Source: Liolophura sinensis (taxonomy: Eukaryota > Mollusca > Polyplacophora > Chitonida > Chitonidae). Taken from it: a stretch of DNA of 64,000 nt. Below the pieces are notes generated by a model. It was given only the letters and a program-made list of their open reading frames with translations, was not told the origin of the DNA and searched no databases. Both the position numbers and the translations under genes were made by a program. The stretch is from contig NC_088301.1 in assembly GCF_032854445.1 (NCBI RefSeq), forward strand, positions 30,798,402 through 30,862,401, given 5' to 3'. Positions 1 through 11,527 of this stretch are shown here, piece after piece (positions within the stretch are counted from its first letter, which is position 1; each line of letters starts with the position of its first letter).

Positions 1-3000
1 ATATCCAATACGCAGTCTTAAAATATTCCTGAATGAGTCTGTTAAATGGAAAAGCTTCCATAAAAATATTTCCTCTCTCCTGGAATCAAACTCGCTTATA
101 TACAAGTATTGACTAAAAAGGCAGACATTCTTAAAAAGTAGAAACGAAGGCACGGAATGAACAAAGTGAACTTTATAGCTGCGACGGCAAAGGCAAATGT
201 TTTTTCGTTTACTAAATTGATTTATACCTATTCTGTATTTGCTTGATAACACTGAGTGAACACAAATGTATAGATTAGCACCCTAAAAACTTACATTCAC
301 AGCGATAATGTGCCACAGTCCAATGTCAAATTCCAAGAACTTAATCATCTTACCAGAGATCGGTAAAACTGAACGAGTTTCCTTGGAGCTAGATGTGAAA
401 CCAACGATGGTGAAATAGTACGGAGTCAATTTATTTCATGCCCAAGACTGGAAAAACTTTCTTGAATCTAAAGTACAATTACTATACAAGATGCCTGTGG
501 GATAGTACGTTTTGTTCTACGGAAAATGAAAGTAAGATCAAATGCAGATTTTTCCTATTTAAGGCCCTTTTGAAGAATTCATTATAATAAAAATATGATT
601 ACTTGAACCAAAATTATTACTGTGTGCGTTATGCAAATTTAGAGCGATATAAAGTATTCCGGGGTATATGTGATAAAGTGATGTTGGTTCACGCAGTCAT
701 ATGTTTCTAAATCGAAAACAAGGAAATATTTGCTGGAACCACCACAGCTATACATTTTATGACTCTCTTCTCATCGTTCCACTATGGCCCAAGTTATAAG
801 ATGTAACTTCATGCACATGAGATCAGACGTTCGATAACTATGATTTGTTGCATTTTTTGATTATTTGCTTAACATAAGTTTAATATGGGGATAATGATTA
901 AACCAAGTGATTCATTTGTATTTTGCCAAGATATATTTTAAGTTTAGATTAGTTTCTAAATATAATAAATGTGCATGGATGATGGCCTGTATACACTTCC
1001 AGTTTTAACTGCCTATTTCATTGGCTACACCTGTTATATAACAGTTTTCAGAGCACAACTCCATTGTCAATCCGTAGAAGATCTCTGACGGTGAGCAGGT
1101 TGATACAAAACACGGAGTCTTGTTGCAAAGGTTCCTTTGTCCATTTCTACGACGCTGACGGAGTCAATGAGACTGGGATATTGAAACATTTTAGACTAAT
1201 AGGTCGCTTCGTGACTGTTTGTGGAAGCTTCCTAAATTTGACGGATGGAACCTTACCGGAAACCGTCCAGAGAAGGAACGGAGATCCTGTAGTGGTTCTA
1301 TCAGACTAATTTGTTGATCCATGTTCTAGGGAGTATGGGTCAGCACACCGGACGACCCTCCGCTCCATCATGCGAGCTGTTCTGTCCACAGCACAGAGTT
1401 TTTGTCGATCCAGCTCACTGGATCCAGGGAGTGGTGGCACTCGATCACTGATGTATCAGCAGATAAATTCCCTGATAATAAATCGTAAAAAATGCTTTTC
1501 TTGATAAAAAAGAGCCCTTATCAAATGCTCCTTTGTATGGGGAGAGGATGCGGAGTTTACCGCTGGTTTTGATCACAGCCTTGTCTAATTAATAGTTCGG
1601 ATTAAAATACAGCGTAAAAAGACATGACTGGTGTCTGCATGTTATCGGGCATGGTCAGTGACGCTGGAAACTCTAGGCTATTTTGAATACATTTAGATTA
1701 TCACTGAAAACACAAAGCTGACAGCCTTTATGTTGGGTCATATAACATCCTGTTTTATATTTCATTTCGGTTTTTCTCTATTTCGGAAAATCTCGCGACA
1801 TAACTTGAGAAATGCCCGGTGCTTGTTTCCACAATCCTTCGATTGGATGGTTGACGTTTTAGATTCAAATGTCAACTCTGACGCCTAAATGTATTGCAGT
1901 GTTATTCAAGAATACATTACAATTTATGAAGACAGATTCATCCCCAGATTCGTTATTCTTTCGTGCAATATATTACAACAAAATCTCAAGGCAATTATTA
2001 TAGCAGGAAAGAACAGATAAAAAATCTGTTTACCGAATGCAATGGATCTGACCAGTGTTATACTTTACGTATTGACAAAGTTGACAAATTTACGCCACAT
2101 ATTTAACGGTAATTGGTACCAGCGATTCATCATTCGCTTTATCTCGTATATCATATATAAAAAAACCGATCAGTGTTAAAGCGTTCTATATATTCTTCAA
2201 ATGTCAGCAAATGGTATTTTGTGTACATCTATATGTCAAACTATGTGTCTGCATTTATATGAATATGTTACTGTCCGTTTTATCAAGGTAATTTGCTCTA
2301 TTAATAACATTTACCGCCTCTTTAGAGGGCTATTTATCCAAAATTGCAAGTTACACGAATGAAGGCAGGGGTATATCTTGCGCGTATTCAGAATTCCCAT
2401 TTACATGTAACAAGCGCAGAACTGTCGGAAATGTTAAGGATATATGCACATTTTGACATTTGCTACACACATTTTCGCACTGAAAAACAAGAAACTAACA
2501 TAGTTTTCCATACGATGCACTTACGGCTTTTACAAGGCACTTCTGTCCATATGCGCATAAAATAACAATCAGGGGATATGTAATTTTGTCACCTTAAATT
2601 ATTCTGATTTTTGGCGACGTGTTAAAACCACCATTCAGAGGATTCCGTTGAGTACACGAGACGTGTTTAGAATATTTCATCCGCGACAGAACTATTTGTT
2701 CAGGGTTCCATGGGAACAAAATCTAACAGATCGCAAACATTCACTCGGATGGAAAACACATGATGTCTACGTGCAAGTTAAGTTATCGCATGGATTACTG
2801 CCACGGTGCATGGGTACCTGACATGTTGGATGCATGGTGGAGGAGACAAAAGCATTTATAATGTTAGGTTAACATTTTCTAAAGTGTTAGAAAACTGAAT
2901 GCCTTACAGAATGATCAGAAAATGTCGTAACATTTTTTAAAGTGTTTGGCAACTGAACATCTTATGAAATGTTGTAACAAAAAACTTATATGAAATAACT

Positions 3001-3112
3001 ACTTTTTAAGTGTTGCAATCCATCATAATGTGCTATATCATAGTAAAGATGTATGTGTGTAAATATTTATAACTAGCGGAATGCAACAGAGGTCAGAGTA
3101 ACGTTTTATGTG
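1..3112. other. AT-rich non-coding sequence, no gene recognised
   Basis: No reading frame here resembles a known protein. The longest open stretch (1064-1309, plus, 81 codons) has no recognisable domain. If the GPCR at 4183-5100 runs off the left edge, this is part of its last intron. I searched the minus strand for a prostanoid-receptor TM7 exon (Leu-Asp-Pro-Trp codons) and did not find one. Confidence 0.5.
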
Positions 3113-3116
3113 TTTA

Positions 3117-3373
3117 ATTTATTTATTTATTTTGATTTGTGTTTTACGCCGTACTCAGAAATATTTCACTTATACGACGGCTGCCATCATTATGGTGGGT
3201 GGAAACCGGGCAGAGCCCGGGGGAAACCCATGACCGTCAGCAGATTGCTAGCAGACCTTCCCACTTACGCCGAAGAGGAAGCCAGCATACTTGAACTCAT
3301 AGCGACCGCATTGGTGAGAGGCTCCTGGGTCATTACGCTGCGCTATGGCGCTAACCAGCTGAGCCACGGAGGA
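3117..3373 (-). repeat. tRNA-derived SINE, family A, near full length
   Basis: Read on the minus strand it starts with a tRNA-like head: an A-box-like TGGCTCAGCTGGTTAGC and a B-box-like GAGTTCAAGT. It then runs through a conserved body and ends in an (AAAT)n tail, which appears as ATTTATTTATTT on the plus strand. The plus-strand signature tgttttacgccgtactc recurs many times in the window. This copy is the most complete and serves as reference for the truncated ones. Confidence 0.8.
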
Positions 3374-3394
3374 CACTTTTGTGTTTAAAGGAGT

Positions 3395-4215
3395 CCAATA
3401 GATGGTAAGGGTCAGAATTAAGGTATATGTTTTTTAAAGGGCACAAATGATGCCAAAATGGAGAGTAAAGGTGTATTTGTTAAAAAGACTCAATTGATCA
3501 CAAAGGCAACAGTAAAGATGTACGTAATTAAAGGGGCTCCATACATGCCAAAGGTCAGAATAAAGATGGGCGTATTTAAAGGGACCCAATAGATGCCAAA
3601 GGTTAGAATAAAAATGGGCGTATTTAAAGGGGCCCAATAGGTGCTAAATGTCAGGATAAAGATGGGGGTATTTAAAGGGGCCCAATAGATGCCAAAGGTC
3701 AGAATAAAGGTGGGTGTATATAAAGGGGCCCAAAGGTCAGAGTAAAGATGTACGTATTTAAAGAGACCTAAAAGATGTCAAAGGTCAGAGTAAAGCTGTA
3801 TGTTTTTGATGGGGCCAAACAGAAGCCAAAGGTCAGAATAAAGATGCATGTATGTACCAGTACTTACTACTAAAGAGGCCTAACGGATGTCCGAGGTCCC
3901 TGTGAAGATGTATGTGTTTGAAGGGCGCAACATATGACAAAGGTCAAGATAAAGCTGTATGTTTTTAAAGGGGCCCAACAGATGTCAGTGTTAAAGTAAA
4001 CATGTATGTGTTTAAACGTGGTCCAACACATACCAAAGGTCAGAGTACAGATGTATGTATGTATCCATCCTTACTTCTAAGGAGGCCTAACAAATGTCAA
4101 AGGTCAGAATAAAGCTGTATGTTTGTAATGGGGCCTAACAGATATCAACGGTGAGAGTAAAGATGTTTGTATCAATACTTACCACCAATGGAGCCCAACA
4201 GATTCCAAAGGTAAG
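3395..4215 (-). repeat. Imperfect minisatellite (about 47-60 bp units) overlapping the end of the GPCR exon
   Basis: Units carry 'ccaaaggtcagaataaagat' followed by a gtatttaaaggggcccaa-like part. In the best-preserved part the spacing is 47 bp (3551, 3598, about 3646). Units nearer the gene are longer. The unit around 4160-4215 contains the end of the GPCR coding exon and its splice donor, and units at about 3845-3910 and 4050-4120 carry diverged versions of the same junction. The array therefore seems to have grown out of the exon/intron boundary. Open frames inside it (for example 3434-3637 minus) are repeat-derived. Confidence 0.7.
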
Positions 4216-5100
4216 AGTGAAGACAGTGAGAAGAACCAGCATTTCTATCTCAGCATAGCGGCTCCTACGACTGGACACCCTAAGAGCCAGTGTCTGTTTG
4301 GTAAGCAGCTTATGCTTACAACCGACTCGAGTCAGAGTGTACATGACAATGGCATTAAAGATAAATGTGATCACAATGGACAGGACCCCGAATATACCAA
4401 ACACGTAGCAGTAAATTCGGTCCTCAACTCGCGAACTGTAGTAATCAAAAAAGCACCAGGTTTTGGGGTATTTTAAGATATTTCTCCCTAATCCGACCAA
4501 TGGCAAACCCGCCAGCACAAGTCCTGCCACCCAGGCAACCAACAGCAGGGTTAGCGCGTGCCCGGGGGTGAGTCGTGTGTGGTAGAAATATGGGTGACGA
4601 ATACAAACGTAACGTTCCAGAGACATTGCACAAATGATGAAAACGGTAGTCGCTCCGGCAAATTCCATCATGAAAGCGAAATACTGGCACAGAGCGTCTC
4701 CACCTATCCATTTGAAATTATTCATATATACTGCAATAACCACGGGGGAAGTGGTCGCTGTGCCTGTCAAATCCGTGATCACAAGCCCCGCTACCAGACG
4801 GTAAAATATCGTCTTCCGCTGAGATGCCGGAGAACGGGCCAACACCAGTAATGCCAAGAAGTTTCCAAGAAGTCCAGAAGCAAACATTATCGATGAATGT
4901 AGCACCGTTTGGTTTTTCTTCGATGCGTAGATTTGTCTGGTGGCGGTATCTGTAAAGTTGCAGTTGGAACAAAGCATGCTGCCATCCGTAGAATTTTCAC
5001 CCCTAACACCAACTCCCTTAAGCAGCAAATGTATGGAGCTGTGATAGCCAGCAGAGACATTGTCTAGGATCTGTACCTGAGTAGAGGTCTCTAGACTCAT
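4183..5100 (-). CDS. Prostanoid-receptor-like GPCR, first coding exon (TM1-TM6)
   Basis: This is a class A GPCR, probably sensing a prostaglandin-like or other lipid ligand at the cell surface. The exon encodes 306 residues from an ATG at 5098-5100. The extracellular N-terminus has N-glycosylation sites (NST, NFT, NQT). TM1 contains SGLLGNFLALLVL, TM2 contains LVITDLTGT, and TM3 ends in CAMSLERYVCI, an E/DRY variant. The second extracellular loop has KTWCFFDY, matching the conserved TWCF of prostanoid receptors. TM6 has FGICWAPLV. The frame is cut after that Val by a perfect donor, GTAAGT (4182-4177), in phase 0. An intron at the end of TM6 is a known feature of vertebrate prostanoid receptor genes. 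TM7 and the C-tail are not in the window. Earlier in-frame codons up to 5112 lack an ATG. Subtype (EP/IP/TP-like) cannot be assigned. Confidence 0.85.
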
Positions 5101-6528
5101 CGTCAAAGACAAATGCTAAGTAATGGATGCCGTCCGGCGCTCGTCTTCCACTACAATAAGTAGAACAATGTGGAAAGCTTCGTGCGCTTCGCGATAAGTT
5201 TTAGACCAATGCTTTCAACACTAGGCCCCTCATGACGCGAGGGCAACCACGTCTTGTCCATTTCGTATATAAGTAGATTATTAAAAGTTCTGGTGGTCAT
5301 GAATTGATAATTGCATTTTGCTTCACTGCTATACGCACTGACTGAAATTATACAAATTGTGTATAAGCCGCTGGGATGATATGTGTTGTTATCCCGAACA
5401 CCGAATAAACATTACAGTAAACTCATGTGTACTTCTCCAGGGCGCGTAACATTTCGTTCTTCAACATGAACGGCAATTCGAACACATCGTGAGCACTGGC
5501 AAACATCCAGGTGTTCTCTGCAACGATATCTAAAACCCAGCAACTAAAAGCGAATATCCACACAGATTTTCTTCACCAGCATATAACCGTTAATCACTTG
5601 TCCCGTTAACCGAAAAAGGCTGGCGTGTGTGTTAGTTCATAATTCGAATTCACCATGACAAAATCCTTTTTTTCTGGTGATTCCTGTTGTAAGTCCTGGC
5701 TCTGTTGTAGCCAATTGTATTAAGGATTTATATCCGTGGGACTCGCAGGATACACGTTGACAACACATGTATACTCCACTGTAACCACAGCCAGCTCTCG
5801 TTGATAGCTACCTCAAATGTGACAAATCACCTAGCAAAGACAACGTACTGTCGACAGCGATATCCACTGGTAGCGCGCTCTACATCGTCGGCCTCAATTT
5901 AACGGGAGTGCAAAGCGAGGCATATCCACATAGCCTCAGCTTCGCCGGCCCGTTCATCCATCGGCGACAGGGGACTGACATATGAAATACACTGAAACAA
6001 TAGCGCCACTCTTAACGGCTATCCGGCCCTAAGTCTCACAAACTATACCAGCCGCGCACTGCACAGCTTTAGGCAGTATTCATAAACTAATGAACCTTTA
6101 TTTCGCTTGAGTTTTCACATATATCTGGGTTGTTAGAACCGATGTAAAGTTTGTACAGAAAACTTAAATGTCCAGTCTCAAACTAAAACCTTTCTCGGAT
6201 TTAATTCGGGAAAATTACCCCACTATTTCCCAGTGACAACCAAGACAGCATAAAAGAAGTATAGTGCAGTTCTGATCAAGGGGTTAAACATCTTGGCATG
6301 CTGGGTCCAATTTAACTAATAATGTTGTTTCAATAGGTAGCCTTCGAACAAGTTTTGGCTAATTATCAAATTCTACGAGTCTGTACGAAACCCTGTTCCA
6401 CATTTATTTTGTGACATTAAAGTTTGAACAACGGTCTGCTACAAAACATAACATAAATGAGCAGTTTATTTTACCGCTTGGACCTGACGTACTAAAGTTC
6501 GAAAATGTTTACTTCATTATATAATATT
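5101..6528. other. Upstream flank of the GPCR gene, no further gene seen
   Basis: This stretch would hold the promoter and 5' untranslated sequence of the minus-strand GPCR gene. The part around 5850-6060 is less AT-rich and has more CpG than its surroundings, which could fit a promoter, but no core element is clear. No protein-like frame was recognised. Confidence 0.35.
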
Positions 6529-6702
6529 GATTTATTTATTTATTTGATTGGTGTTTTACGCCGTACTCAAGAATATTTCACTTATACAACGGCGGCCGCC
6601 CTTATGGTGGGAGGAAACCTTTTCACTTACGGCCAGAGAATAAGCCAGATGAGCTGAACTTGAACTCACAGCGACCGCATTTGTGAGAGGCTCTTGGGTT
6701 AT
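6529..6702 (-). repeat. SINE family A, internally deleted
   Basis: The (AAAT)n tail, the tgttttacgccgtactcaag signature and the tRNA-like head (cacagcgaccgcatttgtgagaggctcttgg) are all present. Most of the middle body is missing, so this copy is about 175 bp. Confidence 0.75.
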
Positions 6703-7667
6703 ATAATATTGAAATGGGTGGCGTAATTACTAATTTAGTGTACATTTAGGACCATCATACATCATCACAGAGAAAAGGAGGACACGAACAAAGTGACTTT
6801 ACGGGGAAATTGCCTGGAAGCAAAATAGATGATGTATTTCATTTAACAAGGGTTTAATATAATTAACGATGTAACATGAATGTGTACATGGTGGCCAACA
6901 ATGGGTGCAATGTTTAAACTTAGTTGCCTTTTTTGGCACAAAACTAAACAACCATATCTTATTAGACCAATCGTCAGAGGTATCCTTAGAGTATTCCATC
7001 TACAAAGACCATTTACACAATAACCTTCAGCTTTGACGTATTATCTCCATGTGGATTTAGAGACCCACAGATTTACATAGTTCAGCTGAAATAGGATTAA
7101 TTCGTAACCCGGGGTAGCCGGAGTCTTAGAGCAATTTTCAGCTTCTTCAGTTGTCTCTTCGTTGTTGCCAAGGAACCAAATGCTCGTGTACCACTTCGCA
7201 ACAGTCGAGGTTTTAGCCTAATAATCTGGTGCAAAGGTGTGTAATCCTATTGTCGTTAATTCCGCAATACTTCGGTTTTTTTCTTGCCCTATTTACTGAT
7301 AAATCAATATAGTGGGTTTCCGTTTTGCATCCATCGACACTTCGGCTTCACATTACAGCTAGCGTGAAATATATCTTCATATAACTAAGTTTACCACAGC
7401 AATTGGGTGTCAGGGAACAAGAAACCATAGAAAGATCTTAAACCGAATCAAGCTGATGAACTAAGCGCTAAGGCGCTGAAAGCCAGGAAAGATGTCTCCC
7501 GTCCAGGAGTGAACATCATGTATTTTGGAGGGATTTGGATTACTCTTGTTCAGTACTTCTTGGAATTATCGGATCGTTTTTGGGTGGAATTAAAAGGAAA
7601 TACAACACAAGACAAAATGTATGAGTATAAAGTAAGATTTTTCTGATGTGGAGAAATGATAGAAAGA
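6703..7667. other. Intergenic sequence, nothing recognised
   Basis: AT-rich sequence between a SINE and the large inverted repeat. Short open frames (for example 6799-6999 minus) have no recognisable domain. Confidence 0.4.
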
Positions 7668-8798
7668 AAAAAAAACAAATGAGCCTTCTGATCTTTGCAC
7701 ATTTTTGTATTCCCACTGCCGTTTCGAACGTCTTGTTCTTATCAAGGAATGAAGTATAACAGTTCGATAGCCTTTACACATGGACATGCTTCCAGGGAGT
7801 AAAATGGTCACTGGGGCAGCAAATTTTCAAGTAGGGACATGCTAAAGCGTTGTGTACAGCTATACAGAGAGAGAGAGATCAAAAAGGGTAATAATACTAA
7901 TCTTTATAAATTTGTGCAAAATCAAACAGTATAATACAGTTCATTATGTACATTAAACATAGCATTCTAAAATAATGTATAACAATATAGCAATGCATTG
8001 TTAATTTATACACAAGTGTGGTCAAATGGTCGAGACCTATGGCCGATGACTTCCATTCAGACAAGGTTGATACTTATTAATAAAGAAAAATTCTTTAACA
8101 ACTAACAAAGCCTGGTTTCCATCCTGAACTTTGTAAAATGGAAAAACTTTGAAAGGCAGTGTTGAAGAGAGGAAATATTGTCTAACGTGTCCACCAACGG
8201 GAAGAAAACAATGACTTTCATTACGGTTAGCCGGGATCTTAAATCTGTTGTCCGATCAATGTATTGTTTGCCATACCATATATAAGTGCGTAAACAACAT
8301 ATTCAGATTCACATGACATGTTCATTTTAACAGTAAATATGTTAAAATGAAAGTTCAGGATGGAAACCAGGCTTTGTTGGATGTTAAATAAAGTTTGTTT
8401 GTTAATAAGCATTAACCTTGTCTGAATGGAAGCCATCGGCCATAGGTCTCGACCATTTGACCACACTTGTGTATTCATTAACCATGCATTGTTATACATT
8501 ATTTTAGAATGCTATGTTTAATGTACATAATGAACTGTATTATATTGTTTGATTTTGCACTAATTTATAAAGATTAGTATTATTACCCTTTTTGATCTAT
8601 CTCTGTGTATAGCTGTACACAACACTTTGGCATGTCCGTGCTTGAGAATTTGTCGACCCAGTGACCATTAACTCCCTGGATACATGCCCATATATAAAGT
8701 CAGTCGAACTTCATTCCTTGATAAGAACAAGGCGTTCAAACCTGCAATCTTAATACAAAGATGTAGAAAGTTGAGAAGGCCCATTTGTTTTTTTATTA
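7668..8798. repeat. Large foldback: two arms of about 470 bp around a spacer of about 200 bp
   Basis: Plus-strand 7668-8140 reappears as reverse complement at about 8339-8798. Landmarks are 'tcgagacctatggccgat' near 8030 against atcggccataggtctcga near 8436, and ttgttcttatcaaggaatga near 7734 against tcattccttgataagaacaa near 8712. By eye the arms are roughly 85-90% alike, with small indels such as the GA-run near 7867. No transposase frame is present. It could be a foldback/MITE-type element or an old inverted duplication. Its right arm runs straight into a (TA)n tract. Confidence 0.8.
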
Positions 8799-8799
8799 T

Positions 8800-8917
<118 letters not shown>

Positions 8918-8929
8918 ATATTACATACA

Positions 8930-9230
8930 CAGCATTTATTTACAAAGCCGACTCAATTACCAGATGCACGTGATGTTGCCTTGACCCTGCCAGAACCATT
9001 ATGAGCGAACCTGTGATGAACTGTGCATCATAGCATCCGCTTGCACCAATCAGCAGGGATCTATATGAATTCAGAGCCATTGATTTGTAATTGAATCCAA
9101 AAATAACAGATTGGTGCAAGCGGATGCTATGATGCACAGTTCATCACAGGATCGCTCATAATGGTTCTGGCAGGGTCAAGGCAACATCACGTGCATCTGG
9201 TAATTGAGTCGGCTTTGTAAATAAATGCTG
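8930..9230. repeat. Near-perfect 122-bp inverted repeat with 57-bp spacer
   Basis: Left arm 8930-9051 starts cagcatttatttacaaagcc. Right arm 9109-9230 ends ggctttgtaaataaatgctg. One mismatch was found by eye (gaacctgtgatg against its mate in catcacaggatcgctc). Such a stem could fold as a very stable hairpin in DNA or RNA. No coding content. It may be a young foldback element or a recent inverted duplication. Confidence 0.9.
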
Positions 9231-9556
9231 ACGGAATTTCATACGTCAGAATTGTCGTGGTATTTTCATCAATATTATCCGAAGCATGAGAATTTTACAA
9301 AATGTGAACTACTTTAAAGGACATGTGATACTTCTCTTTCTAATGGATTTTTCAGTTTAGAGCGATTTGTATTAAAATTGTGACGTAAATTTGACCACCT
9401 GTGACAGAACTAAACCATTTGATATCTGGGAATAACGCTATTGACACTTAACATGCATGTCAAAGATAAGGGCGCTCTTCAGCCACGTATCGTGTCAAGC
9501 TCGAGGGTCATTTCGAAGAGTCAAAAGAGCTAGACTAAAAAAATGAAATCTGTTAA
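9231..9556. other. Spacer, nothing recognised
   Basis: Short AT-rich spacer between the 122-bp inverted repeat and the MITE-like element. No open frame of note. Confidence 0.4.
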
Positions 9557-9771
9557 ATTTAACAGAAAGTCTGTAGTCTTAGTGATGCCAGAATGTATTC
9601 TGCTACTGCAGCAGATTATTCTGTTAAATATTACACGCATATTCTATTAATTCAACATAAAGATTTCATTAGACTAACAGGATATTATGTTGAATATGAC
9701 AGAAGATTATGTTATACACCAAATAACAGAATACATTCTAACATCACTCAGACAACAGACTTTCTCTTAAA
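9557..9771. mobile_element. MITE-like element with about 45-bp terminal inverted repeats
   Basis: Left end 9557-9601 contains agaaagtctgtagtcttagt and gccagaatgtattctg. The right end 9727-9771, reverse-complemented, contains agaaagtctgttgtctgagt and gttagaatgtattctg. The element is about 215 bp, AT-rich and lacks any transposase frame, which fits a non-autonomous DNA transposon. A partial relative lies in intron 5 of the cathepsin gene (about 16503-16655). Confidence 0.7.
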
Positions 9772-11366
9772 ATCAACACATTCATTTCTTAAGTGTAGAG
9801 AGAGGTGGCTGGCGATAAGATAGGTGGGAGGAGACCATGAGAGGGGTGGGGTGGGGGTGATGGGAAAACTTGCTTGTAAACTAGACGTATCAAGTATGGA
9901 AACCGACTTATTAAGAGTTTCTGTCTTCCGCAATGCAGAAGAACTCGCGGGTATTTCATTGAACCACTGCTGTGTAACATTTGTCTCTCTCTATGTAGGT
10001 ATTTTTATGAACTCTTTTGCCATATTGAAAAGGTACATGTAGAAAACTAATCATCGTTGGTGTTACACATTAAATGTTCTCGTGGACAGGCAAGCAAAGG
10101 TAATTAAGACAAAAAAGCTAATCAGAGTATAGAGTTGACGGTTCAATAGGCTGATCATCTATATTTCACTACTACGTGACGAGAAAAAAGTAGCACAGCT
10201 GTAATGAGAGTAACTACCAAATGAAACAAAGGAAAAATGAAAAATCAGACCTACCAATTTAGCGATATAAAGAAAGTATCTATAACAAGCTGTTGTTTTC
10301 GTTTGAACATACATACACAAACCTGTCTTTGCGTGGTAATGTGCGTGTTAATGTAATGTGCATGTTGATGTAATATGCATGTTAATGTTATGTGCATGTT
10401 AATGCATTTATGCTTGTAAAACGTAAAGAATTTTCGTGCAGTTAAGGATCATACTGCGACGAGTGAAATTCATGAAAATTTGGAGGATTTTCTGATAGGG
10501 TTCGGGCTTTAGTATTTAGGTTTTCGATCAGGATACAGTTACTCTTCTGTGTCTTATCTCCACACTGTTATCCGCACTCCCGAAATTATATTGTGACAAC
10601 GACTTGTACATACATACACAAACGTAAATAGAAAAGTATAATTTTATGAAGTACCTTATGTGTTTTTACGTTGAAACAAGAATAGGCTTAAATAACTACT
10701 TTATCAGGCAGTGTTTGTAACTTACGTACTTCTGTCGCAAGTTTAATACATCTCACTGAGATTATGACACTTTAATTCAAATCTACTGGAAGCCATTTTG
10801 GTTTTGGCCAGGAAGCCATACTCTTCTCCTAAAATGAGGTTATTTCATGAAACTGATGCTAGAATAACTTTTCTTCAAAGTTGTTATTACAGTGCTTTGG
10901 TACTGTATTAAGAAGAAAAATCTAATGGTTAAATAACTCATTGATTGCGAGAATCAATCGGTAAGCCTACATGTGTATTTGAAGTTACTAGCGCATTCGT
11001 TACATTAGCATTATCAATTCCCCCAGGTTTATCCCGCTTAAGAGGAACTTACTGGTCATTATAGCCACGCGGGTAAATCTAAGGAGAGAGTGCATTCAAA
11101 GGATATAGTAAGAAGCCATGGAATCATGCTCAATATCTGTATACACGATACACGATCACAAATCAGAATTTGGAGAATACATTGCAAAACAAAAACGCGT
11201 TGTCACCGTCAGTTTTACCAGGCGACCTCTTTTATGGTTTGGCTCCGTCACTGACAGCTTTGGAAATTAATGTTGACTTTTTTGACTTAAATCCAATAAA
11301 TTTATATCCATATTTCCTCAACAATCGTATACGTGCAAGTGGACTAAGACGTAGTCCTCATTAATA
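9772..11366. other. Intergenic sequence with a G-run cluster
   Basis: No gene recognised. At 9843-9864 four G-runs (GGGG, GGGG, GGGGG, GGG) separated by 1-4 bases form a classic G-quadruplex motif on the plus strand. At about 10330-10410 there is a short irregular repeat of 'gcatgttaatgt'. Several frames of 60-76 codons overlap each other and look like chance. Confidence 0.4.
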
Positions 11367-11527
11367 CTGGGACGGCTTCAGCAGCCTTATGGTTAGAGCG
11401 TTCGCCACGAAGTCGGGAGATCCGGGATCAAACCCGAGTCTTACCATATTAAAGACTTTCTCGTTGTCATATGTCTGAAAAATGGTTAAGTACGACGTGA
11501 AAGGCCACGCATACATACATACATACA
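11367..11527 (+). repeat. tRNA-derived SINE, family C
   Basis: A tRNA-like head has an A-box-like TATGGTTAGAGCGTTCGCC and a B-box-like GGATCAAACCC. The body ends in aagtacgacgtgaaaggcc and an (ATAC)n tail (11511-11527). The sequence differs from the family A SINEs. Confidence 0.6.

Noticed and set aside
1064-1309. 81-codon frame as a real gene
   Set aside because: No domain, no splice or regulatory context, and no repeat elsewhere to compare.
3434-3637. 67-codon minus frame with repeated GPFKYAH
   Set aside because: A translation of the minisatellite beside the GPCR exon.
11367-11460. A functional tRNA gene
   Set aside because: A- and B-box-like parts are present but I could not fold a proper cloverleaf, and a SINE body and (ATAC)n tail follow.
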